From Rhodanobacter sp. C01 (lineage in GTDB: Bacteria; Pseudomonadota; Gammaproteobacteria; Xanthomonadales; Rhodanobacteraceae): a stretch of 64,000 nt of DNA. How positions within the stretch are numbered: the stretch's first letter is position 1; each line of letters begins with the position of its first letter. Where the stretch lies: NCBI RefSeq assembly GCF_002001045.1, contig NZ_MUNR01000010.1:62001-126000 (forward strand), written 5' to 3'. Below the pieces are notes generated by a model. That model saw only the letters and a list, made by a program, of their open reading frames with translations, made no database searches and was not told the DNA's origin. A program made the translations under genes and the position numbers. Shown here piece by piece: positions 54,142 through 62,989 of the stretch.

Positions 54142-56142
54142 CTAGCGATAGCGTGCCAGTACGCCGCCGAGCGCCTCCTTGAGTGGATCTAACCAGGGCT
54201 CATAGTTCGTCCACTGGTCGACACCGTCGCGGAAGATCGGCTGTCGGACCTGCTCCGAGCTGGCTGTGCGCACGCTGCGCGCTGTCTTGTGGAACTCGAG
54301 GCAGGACGGTTCGAATCCCAGTTCGCAGAAATCGAGAATCCGCCGAACATTGCTCTCGAGATCGTCGACGACGTCCTCATGATGAATACGCAGCACGCGG
54401 CCCGGCAGCACCTCGTCCCAGTGTTGCATCACATCGAGATACGTTCGGTAGTACCGCGCGATGTCCTTGGTGCTGTAGGTGAATTCCTGGCCCGTCGCAA
54501 AGAGCTGTTTCAGATTGCTGAAGCAGCAGGCTATTGGTTCACGTCGGACATCGATGATCTTCGCGTTTGGCAAGATCAGATGGATCAACCCGATATGCCG
54601 AAAGTTGTTCGGCATCTTGTCGATGAAGTACGGCTTTTTTCCGCGATAGATGCGGGTATCGTCCAGGTACCTTTCGCCAAGCCGTAGAAAATCCGCGGAC
54701 GCGAGATCGGCCAGCACGCCTGGATAACGCGGGTTGTCGAGGTCGAGGTCCCGTCCCTGCAGGTCGAGCACCATGCGTGGAATCTCGCCCAGCTCATGGG
54801 TCCCTTCGACGAGCGAATGGGATGCCAGTATCTGCTCGATCAAGGTGGAACCGGCACGCGGCAACCCGACGATGAAGATCGGGTCCGGGCGTTGATCGCC
54901 AACGCCTTCGCGATTGACGAAGAACTCGCGCGTGCAGACTTCGATCTGCTGGCGCGTGTTGGTTTCGATGATCTCGGCACGGTAGCGGCTCTCGGACCGC
55001 TTGAGCGCATTGCCCTGGCTGTAATAACGCCATGATTCGGCGTAATCGTCACGGTCCTCGAATGCCTTGCCGAGCGCGAAGCACAGATGCAGACGATCGA
55101 CGGGCTGCGTAGCCGGAGCTTCCTCCGCAATGCGCATGCGGGCGATCTCCTCATCGGAGAAGCGATACGTTTTCAGGTTCGCCAGGCTCCAGTAAGCATC
55201 ACCAAAATCCGGGCGGGCGGCAGCGGCGGCACGATAGGCCTCGATCGACTCCGCCTGCTGCCCCTGCGTCTTCAGTGAATGCGCGAGCGACAGATGGAGG
55301 TTGGCCGCGCCGGGAAGTTCTTGCACAAGCTTCTGGTACAGCGTGATGGCACGATCGTGTTCGCCCACGCCGACGCTCGCGCTGGCGTAGAGCGCCCGGT
55401 AGTCGAGATGATCGGGCTCGATCGCAAGAAGCTTCTCGGCCTCCTCGCAGGCACGCTGATACAGGTGTCGCTCGAGCAATACGGATGCATAGTCGTAGCG
55501 TGCCGCACGATAATCCGGGGCGATTTTCAGCACAGCGCCGAGCAGGATTTCGGCATCGCCGAGCACATCGCGTTTCAGTCCGATGCGCGCGAGCAGGCGC
55601 ATTGCCTCGACATCGTTGCCGGCCTTGAGCAGATAGGCACGAATGATCTGTTCGGCAGACTCCAGTTCGCCATCGGAGAAATGGCCGGTCGCGCGCACGA
55701 CCTCGGGTGCCAGACGCTTGAGCGTGGCGACGTGTGCGGCGGCGGTCGCCGCGTTGGCGCTATCGCCTGTCATGCGGTAAAGGCCTTCGAGCAGGCTCCA
55801 GCTCGAAGGCAGCGCCGGGTTGATGTTGACTGCCTGCAGCAGCGCGTCGATCGCATGCGGCGCATCGCGCAGCACCACGTAGCAGTGACCGCGCTCCTCG
55901 TGCAGACGGCTGTAATGAGGATGTTGCAGTTCCATGTGCACCAGCGTCTGCAACGCGGCGTCGATCTGTCCCAGGTAGCGCTGGCTGCGGGCTACTAGAT
56001 AAAGCACCTCATAATCGTCGGGTGCCTCGGCCAGCAACGTCTGCGCCGCCGGCAACGCGTGTGCATGCTGCCCGTCCGCCTGCAGCTGACGGATGCGCCG
56101 CAGGTGAAGCTCCAGAGTTGGATCGGTTGCCATAACGTTCAT
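54142..56142 (-). CDS. TPR-repeat sulfotransferase
   Basis: A 666-residue protein. Residues about 1-340 are tetratricopeptide repeats (DYEVLYLVARSQRYLGQIDAAL is a clear unit). From about 415 a PAPS-dependent sulfotransferase domain follows, with the 5'-phosphosulfate loop FIVGLPRAGSTLIEQIL and the 3'-phosphate region IIDVRREPIACCFSNLKQLF. The KMPNNFRHIGLIHLILP block is typical of the TPR-sulfotransferase group. Such genes often stand beside TonB-receptor genes, as here (TonB receptor gene 86 bp upstream). Acceptor unknown. ATGs at 56142 and 56133 are both possible. Confidence 0.9.
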   Translation of the reverse strand: MNVMATDPTLELHLRRIRQLQADGQHAHALPAAQTLLAEAPDDYEVLYLVARSQRYLGQIDAALQTLVHMELQHPHYSRLHEERGHCYVVLRDAPHAIDALLQAVNINPALPSSWSLLEGLYRMTGDSANAATAAAHVATLKRLAPEVVRATGHFSDGELESAEQIIRAYLLKAGNDVEAMRLLARIGLKRDVLGDAEILLGAVLKIAPDYRAARYDYASVLLERHLYQRACEEAEKLLAIEPDHLDYRALYASASVGVGEHDRAITLYQKLVQELPGAANLHLSLAHSLKTQGQQAESIEAYRAAAAARPDFGDAYWSLANLKTYRFSDEEIARMRIAEEAPATQPVDRLHLCFALGKAFEDRDDYAESWRYYSQGNALKRSESRYRAEIIETNTRQQIEVCTREFFVNREGVGDQRPDPIFIVGLPRAGSTLIEQILASHSLVEGTHELGEIPRMVLDLQGRDLDLDNPRYPGVLADLASADFLRLGERYLDDTRIYRGKKPYFIDKMPNNFRHIGLIHLILPNAKIIDVRREPIACCFSNLKQLFATGQEFTYSTKDIARYYRTYLDVMQHWDEVLPGRVLRIHHEDVVDDLESNVRRILDFCELGFEPSCLEFHKTARSVRTASSEQVRQPIFRDGVDQWTNYEPWLDPLKEALGGVLARYR

Positions 56143-56228
56143 GAGGACAAGGGATAACCATTGATAGTGGGGGCGGCCTTCCAGCCCACCCCCATTTTAT
56201 TTGCATTGACTTCGCGCGAGGTGAGCGC

Positions 56229-58907
56229 TTAGAACTTGAAGCCCACTTTCACGCCGATCACGCGCGGGCGGATCGGCACCTGCGATTCGATGAACTCGGC
56301 CGAGGACGTAAACACGCTGGCGTGACTGTTGTTCAGATTGGTGCCGTAAAGCGACACGTTCCAGTTGTCCTTGGCCACGCCCAGCGACGCGTCGACGGTG
56401 GTATAGGCGGCCTGCAGATAGCGCAGCTCCACCGTGGTGACATTCGTCACGCCCGTGCCGCTCGGATAGGTTGCCGGCTGGTTATACATCGAACCGGTGC
56501 GGTTTGCGCCAACCTGCCAGAAGGCCTTCATGCCGTCGCCGAACATCCAGTCGTAACGCAGGCGCAGATTGAACTGCGAACGGGGCGAGAAAGCCGGCGT
56601 GCTGCCCACTTCGCCGAACGGATTGGCGAACGACGCCACGTCACCGACAGCACCGGTTTCGACGATGCACGTGTTGTAGCCAGCCGACCCGGGAATATTG
56701 TTGACCAGGCACGGCGAGTTGGTCTGCTTGGAATGGTTGAGCGAACCCGCACCCATGATGGACAGGCCATCGGTAATGCGCGCCTGGAATTGCAGTTCAA
56801 GACCTTGCACCTTGTAGTTCGGTCCGTTGACCGCGAAGGTGGTGTTACCCAGCACCAACGGGTTGAAGAACTGCATCTGCACGTTGTCCCACCGCATGTC
56901 ATACAGTGAGCCATTGAACTGCAGGCGGTCATCGAAGAATTCGGTCTTGAAGCCGATTTCGTTGTTGATCAGCGTGTCGGGGGCGTAGTTGAGCGGCTTC
57001 TTGTACTGCGGCTCGCCATCGAGCTTCGCCACGTCCGAAGACGTGCGGTTGAAACCACCCGGACGGAAGCCTTGCGAGTAGGTGTAATACACCATCGTGT
57101 CCGGCGTGATGTGCCACGTCAGGTTCGCATTGCTCTTAAAGCCATGATAAGTGGTGTGGTAGTTCATCACCGTGTCATTGCCCACGTAGGTGCCATTGGG
57201 CACGTTCACCTGGGCGGCGGTGGTATAGAACTCGGTGCCGGTCTGCCACTCGGAGTAATGGTAGTAACGCGTGCCGACCGTCGCGGCGAGGACATCCGGA
57301 AGAATGTCATACGACACCGAACCGAACGCCGCTTCCTGCTTGTAGCCACGCTGTGCGTTTTCGCCGAAAGCCGTGCCGACGGGCATGTTGACGCCCGGCG
57401 AGGCCTGCGCGTTGGCGACGCATGGCGCACCACCGGCTTGAGCGGCCGCGAGATTTCCCGGCGTGCACGACGGAATGGTCAGGTAATCGAAGGCCATGTG
57501 GTCGTCGATGTTGAAATCTTCGTAGTACAGGCCACCGATGAAACGCAGGCGATCGTCTTCCGGCGTGCTCAGGCGCAACTCGTGGCTCTGGTGCGTGCTT
57601 TTCACGTGGTCGTTCCAGTAACCTGCCGGCGAATAGCAGGTCGGCTTGCCGGCGCTGGAGAGGCCCGCCGAGGTGCCGGTGCATTGGTAATACATGCCGC
57701 CGGCGCTGCGCGCGTAATTGGTGTAGTCCTGCTGCTCGCTGATGCGGCGATTGGTGTAGCCGCCGGTGTAAACCAGCGACAGGTCGTCGCTGATCTGGCC
57801 GTTCAACGTCCAGGCCGTGTTGGTGTAATGGTCATTGTTCCAGGCCGGCACGAAGTCGGTGATCTGGTTGGTGCCGAGCTTCTGGCCATCCGCACCGACC
57901 GGATACGTCGAGGACTGACCGTTGGCATCCATATTCTGGTAGCTCTCGGCGATCAGAAAGTTCCAGTTGTCGTTGATTTTCCACAGCCCGGACACGCGGG
58001 CGCCTTGATAATCGACCGGATTCCAGTTGTTCTGCGCAACGCTGTAGTTGTTGGCAACCGGGGTGCCGCCAGCAGCCACGTAAGGAGCCATCGCACCGCC
58101 ACCGTCGGTGGGCTGACGCGTGAATGTACTCGCCACGTTGTCGATGTAACCGCCCTGATGATCGTTGTAGATCACGGCACGCACAGCGAACGTACCGGGA
58201 ATGATCGGCAGGTTCAGCACCGCGTTGGCCGCATTGTTCGGGGCGCCGCCAGCGGTGATGCCAGTGCTGGCTTCGACGCTGCCGCTGACCTTGTCGAGAT
58301 TCGGCTTGTTGGTGATGTAGCGCACCGCGCCGGCTTCGGCGCCACCGCCGAACAAGGTGCCCTGCGGGCCTTCGAGGACTTCGACGCGCTCCATGTCGGC
58401 CATGTAGATGTCGAGGTTGCGCGCCGGGAACTGCATGGACTGGTCGTCAAGATAGACAGCCACGTTCGGGAACGGCGCGATGGTCGCGCTGGACTGGTTG
58501 CCGAGGAAGCCGGTGCTCAGGCCGCGCATGTAGATGTTGCCCTGGCCTGGACCGTTCGCAGCGAAGGTCACGTTGGGCAGGTATTTGATCAGGTCATTGA
58601 ACGACGCGATGTTCAACTGCTGCAACGTCGTGCCGGTGAAGGCCTGGATCGTGATCGGCACGGCCTGGATGTCTTGGGTGGTGTGCTGCGCCGTAACAGT
58701 CACCGTAGCGAGCGTGGATGCGGACGCCGGGCTCGAGGGATCAGCAGGCGAGGTAGCGGTGGACGTGGTCGACGTGGGTGCCGTTGCGGTGAGCGTGGGC
58801 ACCGAAGGCGCGTTATTGGTGGCTATGCTGTTGTCGTCAACGGCATGAGCAGCGCGGGCCGCAACGAGCGCAGTCAGCACCGCGAAGGCAATCTTATTGA
58901 TTTTCAA
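56229..58907 (-). CDS. TonB-dependent outer-membrane receptor
   Basis: An 892-residue receptor. A signal peptide (KIAFAVLTALVAARAAHA) is followed by a Thr/Ser/Pro-rich spacer (about 30-65), a TonB-box-like ATVTVTAQ, the plug domain (VPITIQAFTGTTLQQLNIASFNDLI, MERVEVLEGPQGTLFGGGAEAGA) and the beta-barrel ending in PRVIGVKVGFKF with the terminal Phe. It begins with TTG, not ATG, judged from the signal peptide and a GGAGAG site upstream. Of the IroN/FecA-unlike, carbohydrate or siderophore type common in Xanthomonadales and sphingomonads; ligand unknown. The sulfotransferase gene lies downstream in the same direction. Confidence 0.93.
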   Translation of the reverse strand: MKINKIAFAVLTALVAARAAHAVDDNSIATNNAPSVPTLTATAPTSTTSTATSPADPSSPASASTLATVTVTAQHTTQDIQAVPITIQAFTGTTLQQLNIASFNDLIKYLPNVTFAANGPGQGNIYMRGLSTGFLGNQSSATIAPFPNVAVYLDDQSMQFPARNLDIYMADMERVEVLEGPQGTLFGGGAEAGAVRYITNKPNLDKVSGSVEASTGITAGGAPNNAANAVLNLPIIPGTFAVRAVIYNDHQGGYIDNVASTFTRQPTDGGGAMAPYVAAGGTPVANNYSVAQNNWNPVDYQGARVSGLWKINDNWNFLIAESYQNMDANGQSSTYPVGADGQKLGTNQITDFVPAWNNDHYTNTAWTLNGQISDDLSLVYTGGYTNRRISEQQDYTNYARSAGGMYYQCTGTSAGLSSAGKPTCYSPAGYWNDHVKSTHQSHELRLSTPEDDRLRFIGGLYYEDFNIDDHMAFDYLTIPSCTPGNLAAAQAGGAPCVANAQASPGVNMPVGTAFGENAQRGYKQEAAFGSVSYDILPDVLAATVGTRYYHYSEWQTGTEFYTTAAQVNVPNGTYVGNDTVMNYHTTYHGFKSNANLTWHITPDTMVYYTYSQGFRPGGFNRTSSDVAKLDGEPQYKKPLNYAPDTLINNEIGFKTEFFDDRLQFNGSLYDMRWDNVQMQFFNPLVLGNTTFAVNGPNYKVQGLELQFQARITDGLSIMGAGSLNHSKQTNSPCLVNNIPGSAGYNTCIVETGAVGDVASFANPFGEVGSTPAFSPRSQFNLRLRYDWMFGDGMKAFWQVGANRTGSMYNQPATYPSGTGVTNVTTVELRYLQAAYTTVDASLGVAKDNWNVSLYGTNLNNSHASVFTSSAEFIESQVPIRPRVIGVKVGFKF

Positions 58908-59517
58908 AGGTCTCTCCAGATGGGCTGTAGCCGGGTGTCACGCCGATGCGGCGTCAGCCACAGGCGTCGGTGACGGCGTTGGCGGTTGTGGAGTTATTCG
59001 CTCGCGCGAGCAACGGAAAAACAGCAGGCAGCGCAAGGCATAGCGGGGTGCTGAGCACAGTCATAAACAAGGCCCCAATGGTGAGTAGAAACACGTGCAG
59101 GCGCTCCCCTCGACGCGCCTTGCAAAGAACGGCACGTACCATTTCATCCGAGTCTGATTGCATGCACGTTGTGCTTGGATTGCGCGATGCCTTCGTGGAA
59201 GCGACATCCATGGCTGGTTGTCTAGACGAACTTGTCTAACGGCATGTCCGCATGGACAGGTCGACTTGGCGAAGCTCACGCCCTGTGATGTCCGCCCTTG
59301 CTCGTGCAAACCTGTTTCGGACGTGATCGGGATGGAGAGTTGAGCCGGCCTGCACAATCTTGCGATCAGTCCGGCGGCCCGAGCTGATCCCGGACTTGAT
59401 CAGGAGGAACGGCAATCTGATCGGTGCTGTCACCTTGGCAGGGGTTCGGCTGCGCCCCAGCCCGATCAAGCTGACGCGATACACGTGCAGGTGCACACAC
59501 GCATCATGACGCCGGCA
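58908..59517. other. 610-bp gap between phnM and the TonB-receptor gene
   Basis: No convincing gene. An 85-codon leftward frame (58954-59211) has one hydrophobic stretch but no ribosome site. About 310-350 bp upstream of the receptor start there is a direct repeat TTGTCTA (59218-59224, 59232-59238) and an inverted repeat TGTCC/GGACA (59244-59257), possible regulator sites for the receptor gene. Confidence 0.45.
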
Positions 59518-60660
59518 TCAGAACGAGAGCTGGCCGTTCACCCATACGTTGCGCACGATGGGCAGGCCATCCACGGTACGCACGCGCACCACATCGGCGC
59601 GCATGCCCGGCCTGAGCCGTCCACGATCGTCGAAGCCCAGCGCCTTGGCCGGGTTGCGGCTCACCGTGGCCATCGCACGCGGCATCGACCAGCCGGCCTG
59701 TGTGTGCAGCATGAAGGCACCGTGCAGCAGGCTGGCCGGCACATAGTCGGACGACAGCATGTCGAGACGGTTGGTATGCGCCAGATCGAGCGCCGCGACA
59801 TTGCCGGAGTGGGAGCCACCGCGCACGATATTCGGCGCGCCCATGACGGTCGTGAGGCCGCGCGTGCGCGCGGCAGCAGCGGCTTCCTGCGTCGTTGGAA
59901 ATTCCGAAATCGTCACGCCGATACGATGCGCGTGCTCGACCTGTTCGGTATCCGTATCATCGTGACTGGCCAGCACTATGTTGCGACCCTGCGCCATATC
60001 CAGCACGGCCTGCTCGTGCCTGGCGCTGTAGGTGGCCTGCTGTGCGAGGCGTTTTTTCACCACCTCGGCGAACTCGTCCTCGGTCCAGCTCATATGGTTC
60101 TTGCTGTAATACTTGCGATATTGCTGCAAGTCGCGGTACTGACGCTGGCCGGGCGTGTGATCCATCAGCGACAGCAGACGCACACTGCTGTGATGCATCA
60201 GCGGCTCCAGCGCCTCGAGCAGCTGTGGGTAAGCCAGTTCGCAACGCAGGTGCAGCCAGTGATCGGCCCGCAAGGTACCGCTGGCCTGGCCAGCGAGAAT
60301 GGCGTCATAGGTACTGCGCAGCGTTTCGATGCGCACGCTCTCTTCTTCCAGGTCGCCCACCGAGAGTGCATCGAATACCGTGGTGATGCCAGCCGCGACC
60401 ACCTGAGCATCGTGCGTGAACACCGCTGGCAACGACGGCCAGATCACGCCGGCGCGTGGCATCAGGTGCTTCTCGAGATTGTCGGTGTGCAGCTCGATCA
60501 GGCCGGGAATCACGTAATCGCCATGGCAGTCGATGGCACCGGGTGCCTGGGTCGACCCTTCATCCACCAGCCGGATGCAGCCTTTGCGCGCGATCAGAGT
60601 GCCATGCACGACACTGTCGTCGAGCACGATGCGGGCGTTGGTAAGAACAAAATCATTCAT
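59518..60660 (-). CDS. phnM: Ribose 1-methylphosphonate 5-triphosphate diphosphatase
   Basis: A 380-residue amidohydrolase-fold enzyme of phosphonate use; it removes pyrophosphate from alpha-D-ribose 1-alkylphosphonate 5-triphosphate before C-P cleavage. The metal site lies in VIPGLIELHTDNLEKHLMPR, with other family blocks LLSLMDHTPGQRQY, LASHDDTDTEQVEHA and GAPNIVRGGSHSGN. The amidohydrolase N-terminal sandwich (VLTNARIVLDDSV) is intact. It follows phnL by 21 bp and is the last phn gene seen. Length matches E. coli PhnM (378). Confidence 0.95.
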   Translation of the reverse strand: MNDFVLTNARIVLDDSVVHGTLIARKGCIRLVDEGSTQAPGAIDCHGDYVIPGLIELHTDNLEKHLMPRAGVIWPSLPAVFTHDAQVVAAGITTVFDALSVGDLEEESVRIETLRSTYDAILAGQASGTLRADHWLHLRCELAYPQLLEALEPLMHHSSVRLLSLMDHTPGQRQYRDLQQYRKYYSKNHMSWTEDEFAEVVKKRLAQQATYSARHEQAVLDMAQGRNIVLASHDDTDTEQVEHAHRIGVTISEFPTTQEAAAAARTRGLTTVMGAPNIVRGGSHSGNVAALDLAHTNRLDMLSSDYVPASLLHGAFMLHTQAGWSMPRAMATVSRNPAKALGFDDRGRLRPGMRADVVRVRTVDGLPIVRNVWVNGQLSF

Positions 60661-60681
60661 GGGGATATCGACCGATAGGGA

Positions 60682-61386
60682 TCAGGAGGTTTCGAGAGGA
60701 CGCATCGGAAACAGACGGGTGGCGACGCGCTGGCGCATGTCTTCGTCATGGAAGATGCCTAGCACGGCAGAACCGGCGTTGCGAGCCTCTTCCAGCAGCT
60801 CGGCGACCACGGCGCGATTGGCGGCATCGAGCGAGGCGGTTGGTTCGTCCAGCAGCAGCAGCGGACGCGGCACGATCAAGCCGCGCGCGATGTTCACGCG
60901 CTGCTGTTCGCCGCCGGAGAAGGTGCCAGGCGGCAGACGCCACAACCGCTCCGGCACGTTGAGTCGATGCAGCAGAGCGCCGGCATGCTGCAGTGCCTCG
61001 GTAGTTGCCGTGCCGGCTTCGATCAGTGGTTCGGCCACGATGTCCAGCGCCGGCACGCGGGGGATGACCCGCAGGAACTGGCTGACGTAGCCCAGCGTGC
61101 GTCGCCGCACATCGAGTACCTGATGCGGCGTAGCCTCAGCCAGATCAAGCCAGCCGCCGTCGTGGCGCACACACACCGCGCCACGGCTGATCCGGTAGTT
61201 GGCATAGATCACCCGCAGCAGGGTGCTCTTGCCGGCGCCGGATGGCCCGGCCAGCACCACGCATTCGCCGGCATGCAGGCTGAGGTCGATGCTGTCGAGC
61301 ACCTTCAGGCGTGCGTCGTGCTGATGATGCAGTTCGAAGGATTTGCTCAGGCCGCGAAGTTCGAGCATGGGAAGGGCAGCGGTCAT
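60682..61386 (-). CDS. phnL: C-P lyase complex ABC-type protein PhnL
   Basis: A 234-residue ATP-binding protein homologous to ABC ATPases but part of the phosphonate C-P lyase system. Walker A is GPSGAGKST, signature FSGGEQQRVNIARG and Walker B LLLLDEPTASLD. The start at ATG 61386 overlaps the phnK stop codon; the in-frame extension upstream is not homologous. The long Q-loop region GYVSQFLRVIPRVPALDIVAEPL is characteristic of PhnL and distinguishes it from LolD. Confidence 0.94.
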   Translation of the reverse strand: MTAALPMLELRGLSKSFELHHQHDARLKVLDSIDLSLHAGECVVLAGPSGAGKSTLLRVIYANYRISRGAVCVRHDGGWLDLAEATPHQVLDVRRRTLGYVSQFLRVIPRVPALDIVAEPLIEAGTATTEALQHAGALLHRLNVPERLWRLPPGTFSGGEQQRVNIARGLIVPRPLLLLDEPTASLDAANRAVVAELLEEARNAGSAVLGIFHDEDMRQRVATRLFPMRPLETS

Positions 61387-62153
61387 GTGGTCAGCACCGA
61401 GGAAACGAGCAGTTGGGTGTAGGGGTGCTGCGGATCGTCGAGGATCTGGTCGGTGAGCCCGGTTTCCACCACGCAACCGCCCTGCATCACCATCGTGCGT
61501 GCGGCGAGCAGGCGTGCGACTGCCAGGTCATGGGTGACCATCACCGCAGCCAGTCCCAGTTCGTTCACCAGTCGACGCAGCAGGTCGAGGATGCGGGCCT
61601 GCACCGACACGTCGAGTCCGGCGGTGGGCTCGTCCATGAACACCAGCCGCGGCTGGGTGACCAGGGTGCGTGCAATCTGCAGGCGCTGCTGCATGCCGCC
61701 GGAAAAGCTGGTTGGCGCATCGTCGATCCGCAACGGATCGATCTCCACGCGCGCCAGCCAGCTGCTGGCGATCTCGCGCAGGCGGCCGTAGTCGCGCATG
61801 CCAAGCGCCATCAGCCGCTCCGCCACATTGGCGCCGGCGCTGACGTTGAGGCGCAGGCCATCACGCGGATTCTGCGTGACAAAGCCCCATTCCTCGCGCG
61901 CCAGGCGGCGCCGATCGGCTTCGCTCAGTGCGTCGAGCTCCAGCCACGCATCGTTTTTCTGTCGATAACGGATCGAACCCGCGCTGGGCGCAAGTTGTGC
62001 CGCCATCGTATTGAGCAGGGTCGATTTGCCCGAGCCCGATTCGCCGACAATGCACAGCAGTTCGCCTGGATGCAGATCGAAGCTCACATCCTGGCAACCA
62101 ATCCGCTGGCCGTAATGACGACTCAACTTGCGTACCTGCAGCAGCGCGTTCAT
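61383..62153 (-). CDS. phnK: C-P lyase complex ABC-type protein PhnK
   Basis: A 256-residue ATPase that docks on the PhnGHIJ core through PhnJ. Walker A GESGSGKST, signature FSGGMQQRLQIART, Walker B VFMDEPTAGLD and the H-loop VTHDLAVA are all intact. The PhnK-specific GFVTQNPRDGLRLNVSAGANV is present. Start at ATG 62153 overlaps the phnJ stop (ATGA), so synthesis of the subunits is coupled. Confidence 0.95.
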   Translation of the reverse strand: MNALLQVRKLSRHYGQRIGCQDVSFDLHPGELLCIVGESGSGKSTLLNTMAAQLAPSAGSIRYRQKNDAWLELDALSEADRRRLAREEWGFVTQNPRDGLRLNVSAGANVAERLMALGMRDYGRLREIASSWLARVEIDPLRIDDAPTSFSGGMQQRLQIARTLVTQPRLVFMDEPTAGLDVSVQARILDLLRRLVNELGLAAVMVTHDLAVARLLAARTMVMQGGCVVETGLTDQILDDPQHPYTQLLVSSVLTT

Positions 62154-62989
62154 GCCACTGCCTCCGCTAGGTGCTCGCCGCAGTAGTCGGTGTCCGAGCA
62201 GACGAACATGCGCGTACCGCAATCGTCCACCACCACCTCGTCCAGATAACTTTCGCCGGAACCGCACAGAGCGCACTGGTGCTCCCAGCGCTGGATCTCG
62301 AACGGATGATCATCGAAGGCCAGGCTTTCGACCTGCGTATAGGGTGGAATCGCGTAAAGTCGCTTTTCGCGACCGGCGCCGAACAGCATCAGTGCGGGTG
62401 AGTGATCCAGCTTGGGATTGTCGAATTTCGGAATCGGCGACGGCGAAGTGAGAAAGCGGCCATCGACGAGGACGGGGTAGTCGTAGCTGGTGGCGATATG
62501 CCCATACTGGGCGATGTCTTCGTACAACTTCACGTGCATCAATCCGTAGTCGGCCAGGGCATGCATGGTGCGGGTCTCGGCCTCGCGCGGTTCCAGCGTG
62601 CGCAGCGGCTCGGGCTCCGGCACCTGGAACACCAGGATCTGATCTTCCCGCAGTGGTGTTTCAGGAATACGGTGACGGGTCTGGATGACGCTCGCCTCGG
62701 CCGTGCGCTCGGTGGTCGCCACTCCAGCCGTGCGGGCAAAGAAACGGCGGATGTTGACCGCGTTGGTGGTGTCGTCGGCGCCCTGGTCGATCACCTTCAA
62801 CACATCGTCAGGCCCGAGCAGGGCCGCGGTAACCTGGATGCCGCCGGTGCCCCAGCCATACGGCAGCGGCATCTCGCGGCTGCCGAACGGCACCTGGTAG
62901 CCGGGAATCGCCACCGCCTTCAGCAGGGCGCGGCGCAGCATGCGCTTGGTGTTCTCGTCGAGAAACGCGAAGTTGTAGGTCGGCGTCAT
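62150..62989 (-). CDS. phnJ: C-P lyase radical SAM subunit PhnJ
   Basis: A 279-residue enzyme that breaks the carbon-phosphorus bond of ribose 1-alkylphosphonate 5-phosphate by radical chemistry. The cluster cysteines are Cys239, Cys242, Cys264 and Cys270 (QCALCGSG, FVCSDTDYCG), offset by two from E. coli, where the 4Fe-4S ligands and the catalytic cysteine lie. The glycine of the radical relay is Gly30 (AIPGYQVPFG). Start and stop overlap phnI and phnK by four bases each. Fully intact. Confidence 0.96.
   Translation of the reverse strand: MTPTYNFAFLDENTKRMLRRALLKAVAIPGYQVPFGSREMPLPYGWGTGGIQVTAALLGPDDVLKVIDQGADDTTNAVNIRRFFARTAGVATTERTAEASVIQTRHRIPETPLREDQILVFQVPEPEPLRTLEPREAETRTMHALADYGLMHVKLYEDIAQYGHIATSYDYPVLVDGRFLTSPSPIPKFDNPKLDHSPALMLFGAGREKRLYAIPPYTQVESLAFDDHPFEIQRWEHQCALCGSGESYLDEVVVDDCGTRMFVCSDTDYCGEHLAEAVA

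Noticed and set aside
56168..56197. GC-rich hairpin followed by TTTTATTT on the plus strand between the sulfotransferase and receptor genes
   Set aside because: The T-run is on the strand where no gene ends, and the stem is imperfect, so it is not a credible terminator for the leftward genes.
58954..59211. 85-codon leftward frame with a hydrophobic segment
   Set aside because: No ribosome site, no recognisable family and poor position; probably chance.
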